DNA of 64,000 bases from contig NZ_CP020892.1 in NCBI RefSeq assembly GCF_002163625.1, positions 2,232,001 through 2,296,000 on the forward strand, written 5' to 3'. Below the pieces are notes generated by a model. That model searched no databases. It saw nothing but the letters and a program-made list of their open reading frames with translations, and had not been told where the DNA came from. The translations under genes were made by a program, and so were the position numbers. The stretch is from Pseudomonas sp. M30-35. GTDB lineage: Bacteria > Pseudomonadota > Gammaproteobacteria > Pseudomonadales > Pseudomonadaceae. This document shows positions 17,501-26,157 of this stretch, piece after piece (position 1 is the stretch's first letter; each line of letters starts with the position of its first letter).

Positions 17501-18733
17501 CTATTTAACGGGTCTAGTAATAGCTGCAGTGGCAGGCAGCAGACCGTCGCTTCTGAACATATGCTTGATGCCACGTAAGGCCTGACGAATACGGTCTTGG
17601 TTCTCAATCAGGGCAAAGCGTACGTGGTCATCACCGTAATCGCCAAAACCGATGCCGGGCGATACGCAGACTTTAGCTTCCGCCAGCAGTTTTTTGGCGA
17701 ACTCCAAAGAGCCTAACTTGGCGTAAGGCTCTGGAATCTTGGCCCAGACGTACATTGACGCTTTAGGGTTCTCAACCATCCAGCCTAGTTCGTGCAGGCC
17801 TTTAACCATTAAGTTGCGACGTTGACGGTACTGCTCTGCAATATCACGAACACATTGTTGATCCCCCTCAAGTGCCGCGATGGCAGCCACCTGTAGTGGA
17901 GTGAAGGTGCCGTAATCGTGATAGCTCTTGATCCGCGCCAGAGCGTTTACCAGCTCTTTATTGCCAACCATGAAGCCTATCCGCCAGCCTGCCATGTTGT
18001 AGCTCTTGGACAGGGTGAAAAACTCCACGGCGACATCTTTGGCGCCGGGAACCTGCATGATAGATGGCGCCTTCCAGCCGTCATAGACGATATCGGCGTA
18101 GGCAAGGTCATGCACCACCAGCACATCGTATTGTTTGGCCAGCGCTACCACGCGCTCGAAGAAGTCCAACTCAACACACTGCGCCGTTGGGTTGGATGGA
18201 AAGCCCAAAATCATCATCTTTGGCTTGGGGATGGACTCGCGTATAGCGCGCTCCAACTCTGCAAAAAAGTCGACACCAGGCACCAACGGTACCGAACGCA
18301 CCTGTGCACCGGCCAGTACGGCGCCATAAATATGGATCGGATAGCTGGGGTTTGGCACCAATACCGTATCGCCGTGATCCAGCGTCGCCAGCATCAGGTG
18401 GGCCAAACCTTCTTTGGAGCCAATGGTGACGATGGCCTCATCTTCAGGATCGATATCCACTTGGTAGCGGTCGGCATACCAACGTGAAATCGCTCGTCGC
18501 AGGCGTGGGATTCCGCGTGAGGTCGAATAACCGTGAGTGTCTTCGCGTTGAGCAACGGTACACAGTTTTTCAACGATATGCGGCGGGGTAGGACCGTCTG
18601 GATTGCCCATGCTGAAGTCAATGATGTCTTCGCCGCGGCGGCGAGCAGCCATTTTCAGTTCAGCTGTAATGTTGAAAACATAAGGCGGGAGACGATCGAT
18701 GCGCGCAAAGCGGCGCTTAGCTTGTTCAGCCAT
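17501..18733 (-). CDS. alaC: AlaC-type alanine transaminase (class I/II aminotransferase)
   Basis: A 410-residue PLP enzyme of fold type I. It resembles AlaC (YfdZ), which interconverts pyruvate plus glutamate with alanine plus 2-oxoglutarate. The PLP lysine is Lys243 in SKSYNMAGWRIG; NPT (about 181) and the C-terminal VRFALIEN region are also conserved. The start at 18733 follows GAGG; longer upstream coding is unsupported. It lies 122 bases downstream of the PLP decarboxylase on the same strand. Confidence 0.88.
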   Translation of the reverse strand: MAEQAKRRFARIDRLPPYVFNITAELKMAARRRGEDIIDFSMGNPDGPTPPHIVEKLCTVAQREDTHGYSTSRGIPRLRRAISRWYADRYQVDIDPEDEAIVTIGSKEGLAHLMLATLDHGDTVLVPNPSYPIHIYGAVLAGAQVRSVPLVPGVDFFAELERAIRESIPKPKMMILGFPSNPTAQCVELDFFERVVALAKQYDVLVVHDLAYADIVYDGWKAPSIMQVPGAKDVAVEFFTLSKSYNMAGWRIGFMVGNKELVNALARIKSYHDYGTFTPLQVAAIAALEGDQQCVRDIAEQYRQRRNLMVKGLHELGWMVENPKASMYVWAKIPEPYAKLGSLEFAKKLLAEAKVCVSPGIGFGDYGDDHVRFALIENQDRIRQALRGIKHMFRSDGLLPATAAITRPVK

Positions 18734-18855
18734 GTAAACCTCGGAGTACGTAAGCGCCCGGAACCGTCCGAGCGACGCTGGCCACTGCGGTGGCCTGTTG
18801 CGAAGATAAACCGAGCAAGCCTGGGTTGTCGAGTGGCTGCGCTGCAATTACAGGC

Positions 18856-20220
18856 TCAGCCGGTGATTTCCTGTTTGAGTGCAATCAGCAGATCAGCGAG
18901 CAGTTCGATATCCGCATCAGTGGTGCGCCAGGATGAGATGCTTAGGCGAAAGGCAGGGCGGCCTTGCCAGATTGTCGGTCCAAACCAGACTTGCCCCGAT
19001 GCTTGGGCAGCAAGGCGTATGGCTAGGGTTTGTTGGTCGTTGTCTGCCCGCACTAGTACCTGATTGAGCACCACACGGTTGAGCACCTGATACCCGGCTG
19101 CGCGTAGCCGCTCCGCCACATCACTGGCTTGACGAATGTGCTGGTCAATCATCTGACATAAGCCTGCGCGCCCCAGTGATGCGAGGGCCGCCCAGATAGG
19201 GAGGCCCCGGGCACGACGCGAGAACTCTAGCGTCAGGTTCTTTTGCGCGTCTTTTGATGCCTGAGCATAAGCCGCATCACTGTTCATGGCGGCTGCAAGC
19301 GCATTCGCATCGCGGCAGATAGCCATGGCGCCGTCGTAGGGCGTGTTCAGCCATTTATGTCCGTCGGTGGTCCAGCTGTCCGCAAGCTCGGCGCCTTCAG
19401 CAAGCTGGGCCGAGGAGGAGGCTCGTGCCCAAAGACCAAATGCACCGTCTACGTGAACCCATGCGCCTGCTGCTTTGGCTTTAGGGATAAGCGCGCAGAA
19501 GGGGTCGAACTCACCGGTATTAACTTCGCCCGCTTGAAGGCACAGGATGCACATGTCATCGAGTGGCGGCAGCTGTAGCGGGTCAATTCGGCCATGTTCG
19601 TCGACAGGCGCGATGATCAGTCGGTTCATGCCGAAACCAAGCACACGCAAGGCCTTCTTCACCGTGATGTGTACGCTGGCGGATACCACGACGCGTATCT
19701 CTGGGGAGCCGATCAAGCCATCACCGTCAAAGTCCCAGCCCTTGCGTTCCAACAGTGAGCGGCGTGCAGCGGATAGGCATGCCAGCGTGCACGCAGTGGC
19801 ACTGGTGCCAAAGCCAACCGCGCTACTTGTTGGCAGACCCAGCGCTTCGAGCACCCAGCGTCCGGCGATACGCTCGATTGCATCAGCGGCCGGAGAATTG
19901 TCGAATGATGAGGCGCATTGATCCCAGGCCAGCACCATGCGTTCGGCAGCTGCGGCGGCGGGGAGGGTGGCGCCGATAACAAAACCGAAATAGCGCGCGC
20001 CGTTGGAGCTGACGGTAGCGGGTGAGGCTATCTCATCCAGGCGGCGCAGGACGGTGCTGGCGGGTTCGCCATGCTCGGCAAATGGTTGATCAAGGATGCT
20101 TAACGCAGCGATGGCTTCGCGAGTCGGGAACACTGGGCGAGCGGCCAGGCTATCGAAATAGCTCAGTGCGCGCTGGTCGGCTTCGGCAAGCAGTTGACGT
20201 TCTACAAAGCGGGTAGACAT
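18856..20220 (-). CDS. PLP-dependent group II decarboxylase family protein
   Basis: A 454-residue protein of the pyridoxal-dependent (group II, glutamate/tyrosine/aromatic-L-amino-acid type) decarboxylase family. The PLP-lysine motif is DGHKWLN, and the AWVHVDGAFGLWA segment carries the conserved Asp that contacts the PLP ring nitrogen. The substrate cannot be named from sequence. It lies between nasT (190 bases away) and alaC. The intervening 20221-20409 has no feature that I can support. Confidence 0.82.
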   Translation of the reverse strand: MSTRFVERQLLAEADQRALSYFDSLAARPVFPTREAIAALSILDQPFAEHGEPASTVLRRLDEIASPATVSSNGARYFGFVIGATLPAAAAAERMVLAWDQCASSFDNSPAADAIERIAGRWVLEALGLPTSSAVGFGTSATACTLACLSAARRSLLERKGWDFDGDGLIGSPEIRVVVSASVHITVKKALRVLGFGMNRLIIAPVDEHGRIDPLQLPPLDDMCILCLQAGEVNTGEFDPFCALIPKAKAAGAWVHVDGAFGLWARASSSAQLAEGAELADSWTTDGHKWLNTPYDGAMAICRDANALAAAMNSDAAYAQASKDAQKNLTLEFSRRARGLPIWAALASLGRAGLCQMIDQHIRQASDVAERLRAAGYQVLNRVVLNQVLVRADNDQQTLAIRLAAQASGQVWFGPTIWQGRPAFRLSISSWRTTDADIELLADLLIALKQEITG

Positions 20221-20409
20221 ATTGGGCTCGCTGACGGCGACTGTGTACAGGGCTTTATCTTAGCCGGCCAGGTTTGGCTAACGCAGATACAACCGGTGGT
20301 TGAGGCAGCTGTACAGTTGGCTGCCAGCCAAGGTTGCGAGCAGAACAGTGAGGTTTCAAGCCGTACAGTTGGCGGCTTTGAGTGTAGATATCATCGTTGC
20401 GACGGTTAC

Positions 20410-20988
20410 TTAGTTACCCAGCAGGTCGTGCATAGCAATGATTTGCTCGGCAACTTGCGCCAACTTTTGTTGACGGCTCATGGCTTGGCGCCGCATGAGG
20501 GTGTAGGCGGCTTCTTCATCGCAGCTTTTCATTTTCATTAACAAGCCTTTAGCCAGTTCTATCCGCTTTCGTTCAGCCAACTGTGCGTCGCGTGCATGCA
20601 ATTGCGCGCGCATTGCTTGATCACTCTCAAAGCGGGCCATCGCTACATCTAAAATCGGTTGTAGGCGCTGGGCGTGGATGCCTTCCACGATGTAAGCACT
20701 GACGCCCGATTGAATGGCCTGGCGCATGACGCTCGGGTTGTGCTCGTCGGTGAACATGACAATAGGCCGTGGTTGGTCACGGCTAACCAGCACCACTTGC
20801 TCCATAACGTCACGGCTGGGCGACTCACTGTCGATGAGAATCACGTCGGGGCGTACCGCTTCAACACGGGCGGGTAGATCAATGGTTAAGCCGGATTCAT
20901 CGATAACCTCAAATCCGGCCTCACTCAGCGCGGCTTTGAGTCGACCGACTTTTTTCGCGGTGTCGTTTATTAGCAGTATGCGCAACAT
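20410..20988 (-). CDS. nasT: NasT, nitrate-responsive ANTAR antiterminator
   Basis: A 192-residue response-regulator-like protein. The N-terminal receiver-type domain (about 1-120, MLRILLINDTAKKVGRLKAAL) is followed by a C-terminal ANTAR RNA-binding domain (about 130-185, ERKRIELAKGLLMKMKSCDEEAAYTLMRR). In Azotobacter and Pseudomonas, NasS holds NasT inactive until nitrate or nitrite binds; free NasT then binds leader hairpins and allows read-through. GGAGG precedes the ATG. It follows nasS by 18 bases, so both are one operon. Its likely targets are the leaders upstream of nasC, nrtA and possibly nasS. Confidence 0.93.
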   Translation of the reverse strand: MLRILLINDTAKKVGRLKAALSEAGFEVIDESGLTIDLPARVEAVRPDVILIDSESPSRDVMEQVVLVSRDQPRPIVMFTDEHNPSVMRQAIQSGVSAYIVEGIHAQRLQPILDVAMARFESDQAMRAQLHARDAQLAERKRIELAKGLLMKMKSCDEEAAYTLMRRQAMSRQQKLAQVAEQIIAMHDLLGN

Positions 20989-21006
20989 GTTTTGGCCTCC
21001 TGCCTG

Positions 21007-22215
21007 TTATTGGGCGATCACAGAGCTGTCGCTCAATGCGTGAAGTGCAAAACTTCGTGCATAGCTTGCCGGGTTGCTCCCGTCCCAGCATTTGCCGTCA
21101 AGCAGGGTGCTGCTGCGCATGGCTGCTGGGACGGGGATATCCAGCGCGTTTGCAGCTTGGCTATAAATGTCGAGTTGCTGGATATCTTGCGCGACCCTCA
21201 GATAATCCGGGTCATCACGAAGCAAGCCCCAGCGGCGGAATTGGGTCATAAACCACATACCGTCAGACAAGTACGGCATGTTGACTGCGCCATCAGCATG
21301 GAAGCGCAGTGGATGCGGATCGGCCCAGGCATTACCAAGGCCGTCTTGGTAGTGGCCAAGGAATCGCGGCTCTATGGCGGATAAGGGGGCGTCAACATAA
21401 TCAGCACTGCAAATCAGCTTGGCGGTGCTGCGCTTGTTTTCCGGATTTTCATCGATAAAGCGACTGGCTTCCAACACTGCCATGGTTAAGGCGCGTGCTG
21501 TATTAGGGTAAAGCTCGACGAACTCGCGGGTTACACCCAGTACCTTTTCTGGGTGATCTGGCCAAATCATCTGGCTTGTTGCTACGGTAAAGCCTTGACC
21601 TTGTTCAACCGCCATCGCTCCCCAAGGGCCGCCGGCACAGAAACCATCGATCCGCTCTGCGTTAAGGTGCGCAACCATTTGCGCAGGCGGTACGACTACC
21701 GTATTGACATCGTGGAGCGGGTGAATCCCTTGGCAGGCCAGCCAGTAAGACAACCACATGGCGTGGGTGCCGGTGGGAAAGGTTTGCGCGAAGATGAGTT
21801 TTGCACTGCTTTGATGCACGTAGGCATTTAGTGCCTCGCCATTGGTCACGCCGTTGCGCTTAAGTTGTTCCGACAGGTTGATCGCTTGGCCGTTGTGATT
21901 AAGGCCCATCAGAATCGCCATCCGGGTTGCCTGGCCACCGATACCAAGGTGCGTGCCGTATACCTGGCCATACAGCGATTGTGCGGCATCAAGTTCACGG
22001 TTTAGGAGCTTATCGCGCACGGTAGCCCAGGAGGACTGGCGCTGTAGATTGAGGGTCAAGCCATAAGGCTGGGCAAAGCCTTGAGTGGCAGCCACGATCA
22101 ATGACGCCGAATCAGTCAGCGCCATAAAGCCTAGGTTCAACGTGCTCTTTTCAGGGGCGTCCGAGCCATTAACCCAATCCAGTGCATCTGCGCGGCCAAT
22201 TGTTCGATCACCCAT
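21007..22215 (-). CDS. nasS: NasS, cytoplasmic nitrate/nitrite sensor
   Basis: A 402-residue protein of the NrtA-like binding-protein fold but without a signal peptide, as expected for the cytoplasmic sensor that pairs with NasT. The N-terminal part (LNLGFMALTDSASLIVAATQGF) parallels NrtA ([23 protein letters not shown]). The ligand-proximal segment SYWLACQGIHP also aligns with NrtA. The first gene of nasS-nasT, it is preceded by a sigma-54 promoter and a leader with a terminator. Confidence 0.92.
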   Translation of the reverse strand: MGDRTIGRADALDWVNGSDAPEKSTLNLGFMALTDSASLIVAATQGFAQPYGLTLNLQRQSSWATVRDKLLNRELDAAQSLYGQVYGTHLGIGGQATRMAILMGLNHNGQAINLSEQLKRNGVTNGEALNAYVHQSSAKLIFAQTFPTGTHAMWLSYWLACQGIHPLHDVNTVVVPPAQMVAHLNAERIDGFCAGGPWGAMAVEQGQGFTVATSQMIWPDHPEKVLGVTREFVELYPNTARALTMAVLEASRFIDENPENKRSTAKLICSADYVDAPLSAIEPRFLGHYQDGLGNAWADPHPLRFHADGAVNMPYLSDGMWFMTQFRRWGLLRDDPDYLRVAQDIQQLDIYSQAANALDIPVPAAMRSSTLLDGKCWDGSNPASYARSFALHALSDSSVIAQ

Positions 22216-22229
22216 TTAGCATTCCCTGT

Positions 22230-22336
22230 GCAACACAAAAAAAGCGCCGTTCCAGTCTCTGCGCTTGGCAGTACCGAGACGACGCCATTGTCGATAAGCG
22301 AGCTCCCTAGTTAGAGCTGCTTGCTTGTCTGTACTT
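22230..22336 (-). promoter_or_regulatory. nasS-nasT leader: hairpin and candidate attenuator
   Basis: In transcript orientation a stem AGCUCU/GGAGCU closes a hexaloop AACUAG (about 22309-22304), with an outer AAGC/GCUU helix. The loop has A at position 1 but U, not G, at position 4, so it departs from the ANTAR signature. A terminator-like structure follows: AAGCGC/GCGCUU ending in seven U (about 22266-22237), with an alternative GCGUC-GUCUC/GAGAC-GGCGC pairing. It suggests, less firmly than for nasC, that nasST is itself attenuated. Confidence 0.6.
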
Positions 22337-22347
22337 GCTATGTCCTA

Positions 22348-22363
22348 AGCAATCCATGTGCCA
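22348..22363 (-). promoter_or_regulatory. Sigma-54 promoter of nasS-nasT
   Basis: The - strand reads TGGCACATGGATTGCT, a very good -24/-12 element with exact GG-N10-GC spacing. The predicted start is near 22336. It lies just downstream of the acnB terminator, so nasST has its own promoter. Confidence 0.8.
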
Positions 22364-22394
22364 GTGGTCTCGCGCTTGCAGCTAAATTTTGGGC

Positions 22395-22428
22395 CAAAAA
22401 AAGCCCCGCACTAGGCGGGGCTCTTTCG
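22395..22428 (-). terminator. acnB terminator
   Basis: The stem AGCCCCGC/GCGGGGCT with a 5-base loop is followed, in the acnB direction, by a run of seven T. It lies 14-47 bases beyond the acnB stop codon. Confidence 0.92.
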
Positions 22429-22441
22429 ATGCAAGTAACGC

Positions 22442-25042
22442 TTAAGCTTGAACGACCGGGATATTGGCGTTCGCAGCGGCTTCGCGGAACTCAGCGATCT
22501 GGTCGAAGCTCAGGTAGCGGTAAACATCAGCAGCCATGCTGTCGATGTCTTTCGCATAACCCATGTACTCTTCAATCGTCGGCAGTTTGCCGGTGATTGC
22601 AGCGACCGCAGCCAGTTCGGCAGAGGCCAAGTACACGTTAGCGCCATCGCCCAAACGGTTCGGGAAGTTACGCGTCGAGGTCGATACCACAGTGGAATTG
22701 GGTTCGACACGCGCCTGGTTACCCATGCACAGCGAGCAGCCCGGCATTTCCATGCGTGCGCCAGCCTTGCCGAAGATGCCGTAGTAGCCTTCTTCAGTCA
22801 GCTGGTGAGCGTCCATCTTGGTCGGCGGCGACAGCCACAGACGAGTAGGGATGCCACCTTTGACTTTATCCAGCAGCTTACCAGCAGCGCGGAAGTGACC
22901 AATGTTGGTCATGCACGAGCCGATAAACACTTCGTCGATCTTCTCACCCTGAACGCTCGACAGCAGACGAGCATCGTCTGGATCGTTTGGTGCGCAGAGA
23001 ACTGGTTCTTTCAGTTCTGCCAAGTCGATTTCGATGACTTCAGCGTATTCCGCGTCAGCATCAGCGCTCATCAGTTCTGGGTTAGCCAGCCATGCTTCCA
23101 TCGCTTGGGCGCGACGTTCCATGGTGCGTGCATCGCCGTAGCCTTCGCTGATCATCCAGCGCAGCAGGGTGATGTTCGACTGCAGGTATTCGGCAATTGC
23201 CTTTTCCGGCATCTTGATTGTGCAACCAGCAGCAGAGCGTTCTGCAGAGGCGTCAGACAGTTCGAACGCTTGTTCAACGGTCAGTTCGTCGAGACCTTCG
23301 ATCTCAAGGATACGGCCGGAGAAGGCATTGATCTTGCCTTTCTTCTCAACAGTCAGCAGGCCTTTCTGGATCGCGTAGTAAGGGATCGCATGCACCAGGT
23401 CACGCAGGGTGATACCAGGCTGCATTTTGCCCTTGAAGCGAACCAGGATGGATTCCGGCATGTCCAGTGGCATAACACCAGTGGCCGCGGCGAAGGCAAC
23501 CAGACCCGAACCGGCTGGGAACGAGATACCCATTGGGAAACGGGTGTGTGAGTCACCACCAGTACCAACAGTATCTGGCAGCAGCATACGGTTCAGCCAG
23601 CTGTGGATGATGCCGTCACCTGGACGCAGCGAAACGCCACCGCGGGTGCGGATGAAGTCAGGCAGGGTGTGGTGAGTGGTCACATCGATCGGCTTAGGGT
23701 AAGCCGCAGTGTGGCAGAACGACTGCAGAACCAAGTCAGCCGAGAAACCCAGGCACGCCAAGTCTTTCAGCTCATCACGGGTCATTGGGCCAGTGGTGTC
23801 TTGCGAGCCTACAGTGGTCATCTTCGGTTCGCAGTAGGTGCCAGGACGCACACCTTCTACGCCGCAAGCCTTACCCACCATTTTCTGCGCCAGGGTGAAG
23901 CCTTTGTCGCTGTCTGCTGGCTGCTCAGGTTTTTTGAACAGATCAGCTGGGCCAAGGCCCAGTTCAGCGCGCGCTTTGTCAGTCAGGCCACGACCTACGA
24001 TCAACGGAATACGACCACCTGCACGAACTTCGTCGAGCAGTACTGGGGTTTTCAGTTCAAAGGTGGTGATGACCTCGTCAGAGCCGTGTTTGCACACTTT
24101 ACCGGCGTATGGGTAAACGTCGATGACGTCGCCCATGGCGATGTTGGTCACATCAAATTCGATAGGCAGAGCGCCCGCATCTTCCATGGTGTTGTAGAAG
24201 ATTGGCGCAATTTTGTTACCGAAGCAGAAACCGCCAGCGCGCTTGTTCGGCACGTAAGGGATGTCGTCGCCGAAGAACCAGAGTACCGAGTTGGTCGCGG
24301 ATTTACGCGATGAACCGGTACCTACAACGTCGCCTACATAGGCAACTGGGAAGCCAGCAGCGCGGATTTCTTCGATTTGCTTCAGTGGGCCAGTTACACC
24401 CTGTTGCTCAGGTACGATGCCGTCGCGAGCCATTTTCAACATGGCCAGAGCGTGCAGCGGGATATCTGGGCGCGACCATGCATCTGGAGCAGGTGACAGG
24501 TCGTCAGTGTTGGTTTCGCCAGTTACCTTGAACACGCTCAGGCTGTATTTCTCAGCGATTGGAGCGCGCTTGGTGAACCATTCGCCGTCAGCCCAGGATT
24601 GCAGTACAGCTTTAGCGTTGGCGTTGCCAGATTTAGCTTTTTCAGCCACGTCGTGGAAAGCATCGAACATCAGCAGGGTGTGCTTCAGTTGTTCTGCAGC
24701 AACGGTACCGAGTGTGGCGTCTTCGAGCAGTTCAACCATGGTGGCAATGTTGTAACCACCTTGCATGGTGCCCAGCAGTTCAACAGCGCGCTTCTTGTCG
24801 ATCAGAGGAGAAGTAGCTTCACCTTTGGCGACAGCGGATAGGAAACCAGCCTTGACATAAGCTGCTTCGTCCACACCCGGTGGTACGCGATTGGTGATCA
24901 GGTCAACGAGGAATTCTTCTTCGCCAGCAGGCGGGTTTTTCAGCAGTTCAACCAGACCTGCGGTTTGTTCGGCGTTCAGCGGCTGGGGCACGATACCCTG
25001 AGCGGCACGCTCTGCTACGTGTTTGCGATAGGCTTCAAGCAC
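22442..25042 (-). CDS. acnB: Aconitate hydratase B
   Basis: An 866-residue aconitase of the B type, which isomerises citrate and isocitrate in the TCA cycle and also acts on 2-methyl-cis-aconitate in many bacteria. The HEAT-like N-terminal domain starts [14 protein letters not shown]. The 4Fe-4S cysteines are in GSCMTNIGH and PGCSLCMGN near the C-terminus. The GTG at 25042 is preferred: it follows GAGG by a normal distance and gives the family length (E. coli AcnB is 865). The longer frame to 25069 lacks a ribosome site. A predicted leader of about 280 nt with a large palindrome precedes it. Confidence 0.95.
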   Translation of the reverse strand: MLEAYRKHVAERAAQGIVPQPLNAEQTAGLVELLKNPPAGEEEFLVDLITNRVPPGVDEAAYVKAGFLSAVAKGEATSPLIDKKRAVELLGTMQGGYNIATMVELLEDATLGTVAAEQLKHTLLMFDAFHDVAEKAKSGNANAKAVLQSWADGEWFTKRAPIAEKYSLSVFKVTGETNTDDLSPAPDAWSRPDIPLHALAMLKMARDGIVPEQQGVTGPLKQIEEIRAAGFPVAYVGDVVGTGSSRKSATNSVLWFFGDDIPYVPNKRAGGFCFGNKIAPIFYNTMEDAGALPIEFDVTNIAMGDVIDVYPYAGKVCKHGSDEVITTFELKTPVLLDEVRAGGRIPLIVGRGLTDKARAELGLGPADLFKKPEQPADSDKGFTLAQKMVGKACGVEGVRPGTYCEPKMTTVGSQDTTGPMTRDELKDLACLGFSADLVLQSFCHTAAYPKPIDVTTHHTLPDFIRTRGGVSLRPGDGIIHSWLNRMLLPDTVGTGGDSHTRFPMGISFPAGSGLVAFAAATGVMPLDMPESILVRFKGKMQPGITLRDLVHAIPYYAIQKGLLTVEKKGKINAFSGRILEIEGLDELTVEQAFELSDASAERSAAGCTIKMPEKAIAEYLQSNITLLRWMISEGYGDARTMERRAQAMEAWLANPELMSADADAEYAEVIEIDLAELKEPVLCAPNDPDDARLLSSVQGEKIDEVFIGSCMTNIGHFRAAGKLLDKVKGGIPTRLWLSPPTKMDAHQLTEEGYYGIFGKAGARMEMPGCSLCMGNQARVEPNSTVVSTSTRNFPNRLGDGANVYLASAELAAVAAITGKLPTIEEYMGYAKDIDSMAADVYRYLSFDQIAEFREAAANANIPVVQA

Positions 25043-25162
25043 AGTTATTACCCTCATCAGTGGTCCCAAATTTCTGTCCGGGACGCATATCCAGAAAGCA
25101 CCGAACCAAGCGCTATAAAGGCTTTATGGGCCAATTAGCCATGGTTTCAGGGATTTCTTCCA

Positions 25163-25299
25163 GAAGCTGCTTTCAAAGTTTTACGCCAGCAGGACGAGAT
25201 CGATGAGGGCTGGCACCAATACTTGGATTGACCCAAGTAGGGGTGCCAACATCGTACCTGCGGGATTAACTGTGCTCGTGACGCTTTGAAAACAGCTTC
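25163..25299 (-). ncRNA. Candidate structured leader element of acnB (nested palindrome)
   Basis: Four paired segments are concentric. The outer arms at 25163-25178 and 25284-25299 match at 15 of 16 positions. A 5-bp pair lies at 25189-25193/25257-25261, and another at 25201-25205/25250-25254. The inner arms at 25211-25226 and 25233-25248 match at 14 of 16. The centres of the outer and inner repeats fall within two bases of each other. The element lies inside the predicted acnB transcript, about 120 bases before the start codon. A DNA-level function (cruciform or mobile-element remnant) is the alternative; no target duplication flanks it. Confidence 0.55.
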
Positions 25300-25332
25300 C
25301 AACGGACTTTGGCGCCTATAAAAGGCCCGACG

Positions 25333-25361
25333 ATTCTACTGGAAAGCGCGGCTAAAGTTAA
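25333..25361 (-). promoter_or_regulatory. Putative sigma-70 promoter of acnB
   Basis: The - strand has TTAACT (25361-25356) and TAGAAT (25338-25333) with a 17-base spacer, predicting a start near 25326 and a 5' leader of about 284 nt. The remaining 25362-25556 holds no gene or repeat I can support. Confidence 0.5.
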
Positions 25362-25556
25362 GTCAAAGCCTTGATTGCGCGTGTTTGCACAAAAAATAGT
25401 CAAAAGCTGCTTAAAAACCCTGCATATGTTGTTTTAAGTGGCTTGAGAGTAGGGTAAATGGCAGTTTTGCCATGTTTTGTCTGAAGCGACTCTTTCAGGT
25501 GAACATCGATACACACAATTTTTTCCCGGGTGAACTGACCTAGACAAAGGGCTAAT

Positions 25557-26075
25557 ATGCCCACCTGTCAGTTATGTGAACGTTGTTTTGCTATGTCCAG
25601 TCAGCCGATTAAAACGCCCTGTGTTGGCCTGTGTTCCACGGTCTATGGCGACCTTGTGTGTCGTGGTTGCAAGCGCTTTCACCATGAAGTGATCGCTTGG
25701 AACGGTTATGACGAGGAGGCTAAGCAAGCTGTATGGCAACGCCTTGAGGTATTGCTGGTGCAGGTAATGGAAGGCAAGGTTGAGGTGTTTGATGCGCCGC
25801 GCTTGCGTGAACAGCTGGCGCAGCGGCAAATTCGCTTTGTGCCTAATCAATCGCCCTATTGCTGGGCTTATCAGTTGATCGCCCGAGGCGCGCGGATGAT
25901 CGTCCAGCTTGAAGCCTACGGTATGGCGTTGTTGCCAGAGTTTCGCAACTGGTCGCTGCCGGAGCTGCGCGATGCGATTGATCGTGAGTTTTTCATACTT
26001 TCCGAGGCGCATTATGAGCGCTACATCGCTCCGCGCTTTCTCAGTGATGCGTTGAAGGTCGAACCGAAGCTATAA
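25557..26075 (+). CDS. DUF1289 family cysteine-rich protein
   Basis: A 172-residue protein with the DUF1289 core TPCVGLCSTVYGDLVCRGCKRFHHEV (about residues 20-45), whose four cysteines suggest a metal or Fe-S site; the biochemical role is unknown. The start at 25557 follows AAAGGG and adds an N-terminal Cys4-x2-Cys7-x2-Cys10. An ATG at 25593 (MSSQPIK) is the alternative but has no ribosome site. The C-terminal 100 residues are helical and lack known motifs. Convergent with the cysI operon and sharing its terminator. Confidence 0.8.
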   Translation: MPTCQLCERCFAMSSQPIKTPCVGLCSTVYGDLVCRGCKRFHHEVIAWNGYDEEAKQAVWQRLEVLLVQVMEGKVEVFDAPRLREQLAQRQIRFVPNQSPYCWAYQLIARGARMIVQLEAYGMALLPEFRNWSLPELRDAIDREFFILSEAHYERYIAPRFLSDALKVEPKL

Positions 26076-26088
26076 CCATCTGCGCCAA

Positions 26089-26126
26089 TAAAAAATGCCC
26101 GGTGCAGTGATGCATCGGGCATTTTA
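26089..26126. terminator. Bidirectional terminator between DUF1289 gene and cysI operon
   Basis: The stem AAAATGCCCGGTGCA / TGCATCGGGCATTTT (one mismatch) has an A-run on the left and T-run on the right. It serves both converging transcripts. Confidence 0.9.
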
Positions 26127-26137
26127 ATGTCTAGCTC

Positions 26138-26155
26138 AGTAGTTTTTCAGAGGTT
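26138..26155 (-). repeat. Isolated copy of the MITE-like element end
   Basis: AGTAGTTTTTCAGAGGTT is identical over 18 bases to the complement of 41631-41648, the left end of the MITE-like element behind cti. Here it sits two bases from the DUF934 stop codon; in that orientation it is preceded by CTAA, which fits the YTAR type of target seen at the full element (TTAG). No second end is found nearby, so it may be a decayed or partial copy. Confidence 0.6.
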
Positions 26156-26157
26156 GC

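Noticed and set aside
23603..24313. Long open frame on the + strand opposite acnB (also 22448-23551)
   Set aside because: Antisense to a strongly conserved gene; no ribosome site, no recognisable domain, arises from codon bias.
25159..25303. acnB palindrome as a transposable element
   Set aside because: No target-site duplication flanks the outer arms, and it lies within a predicted leader; a structured RNA fits better.
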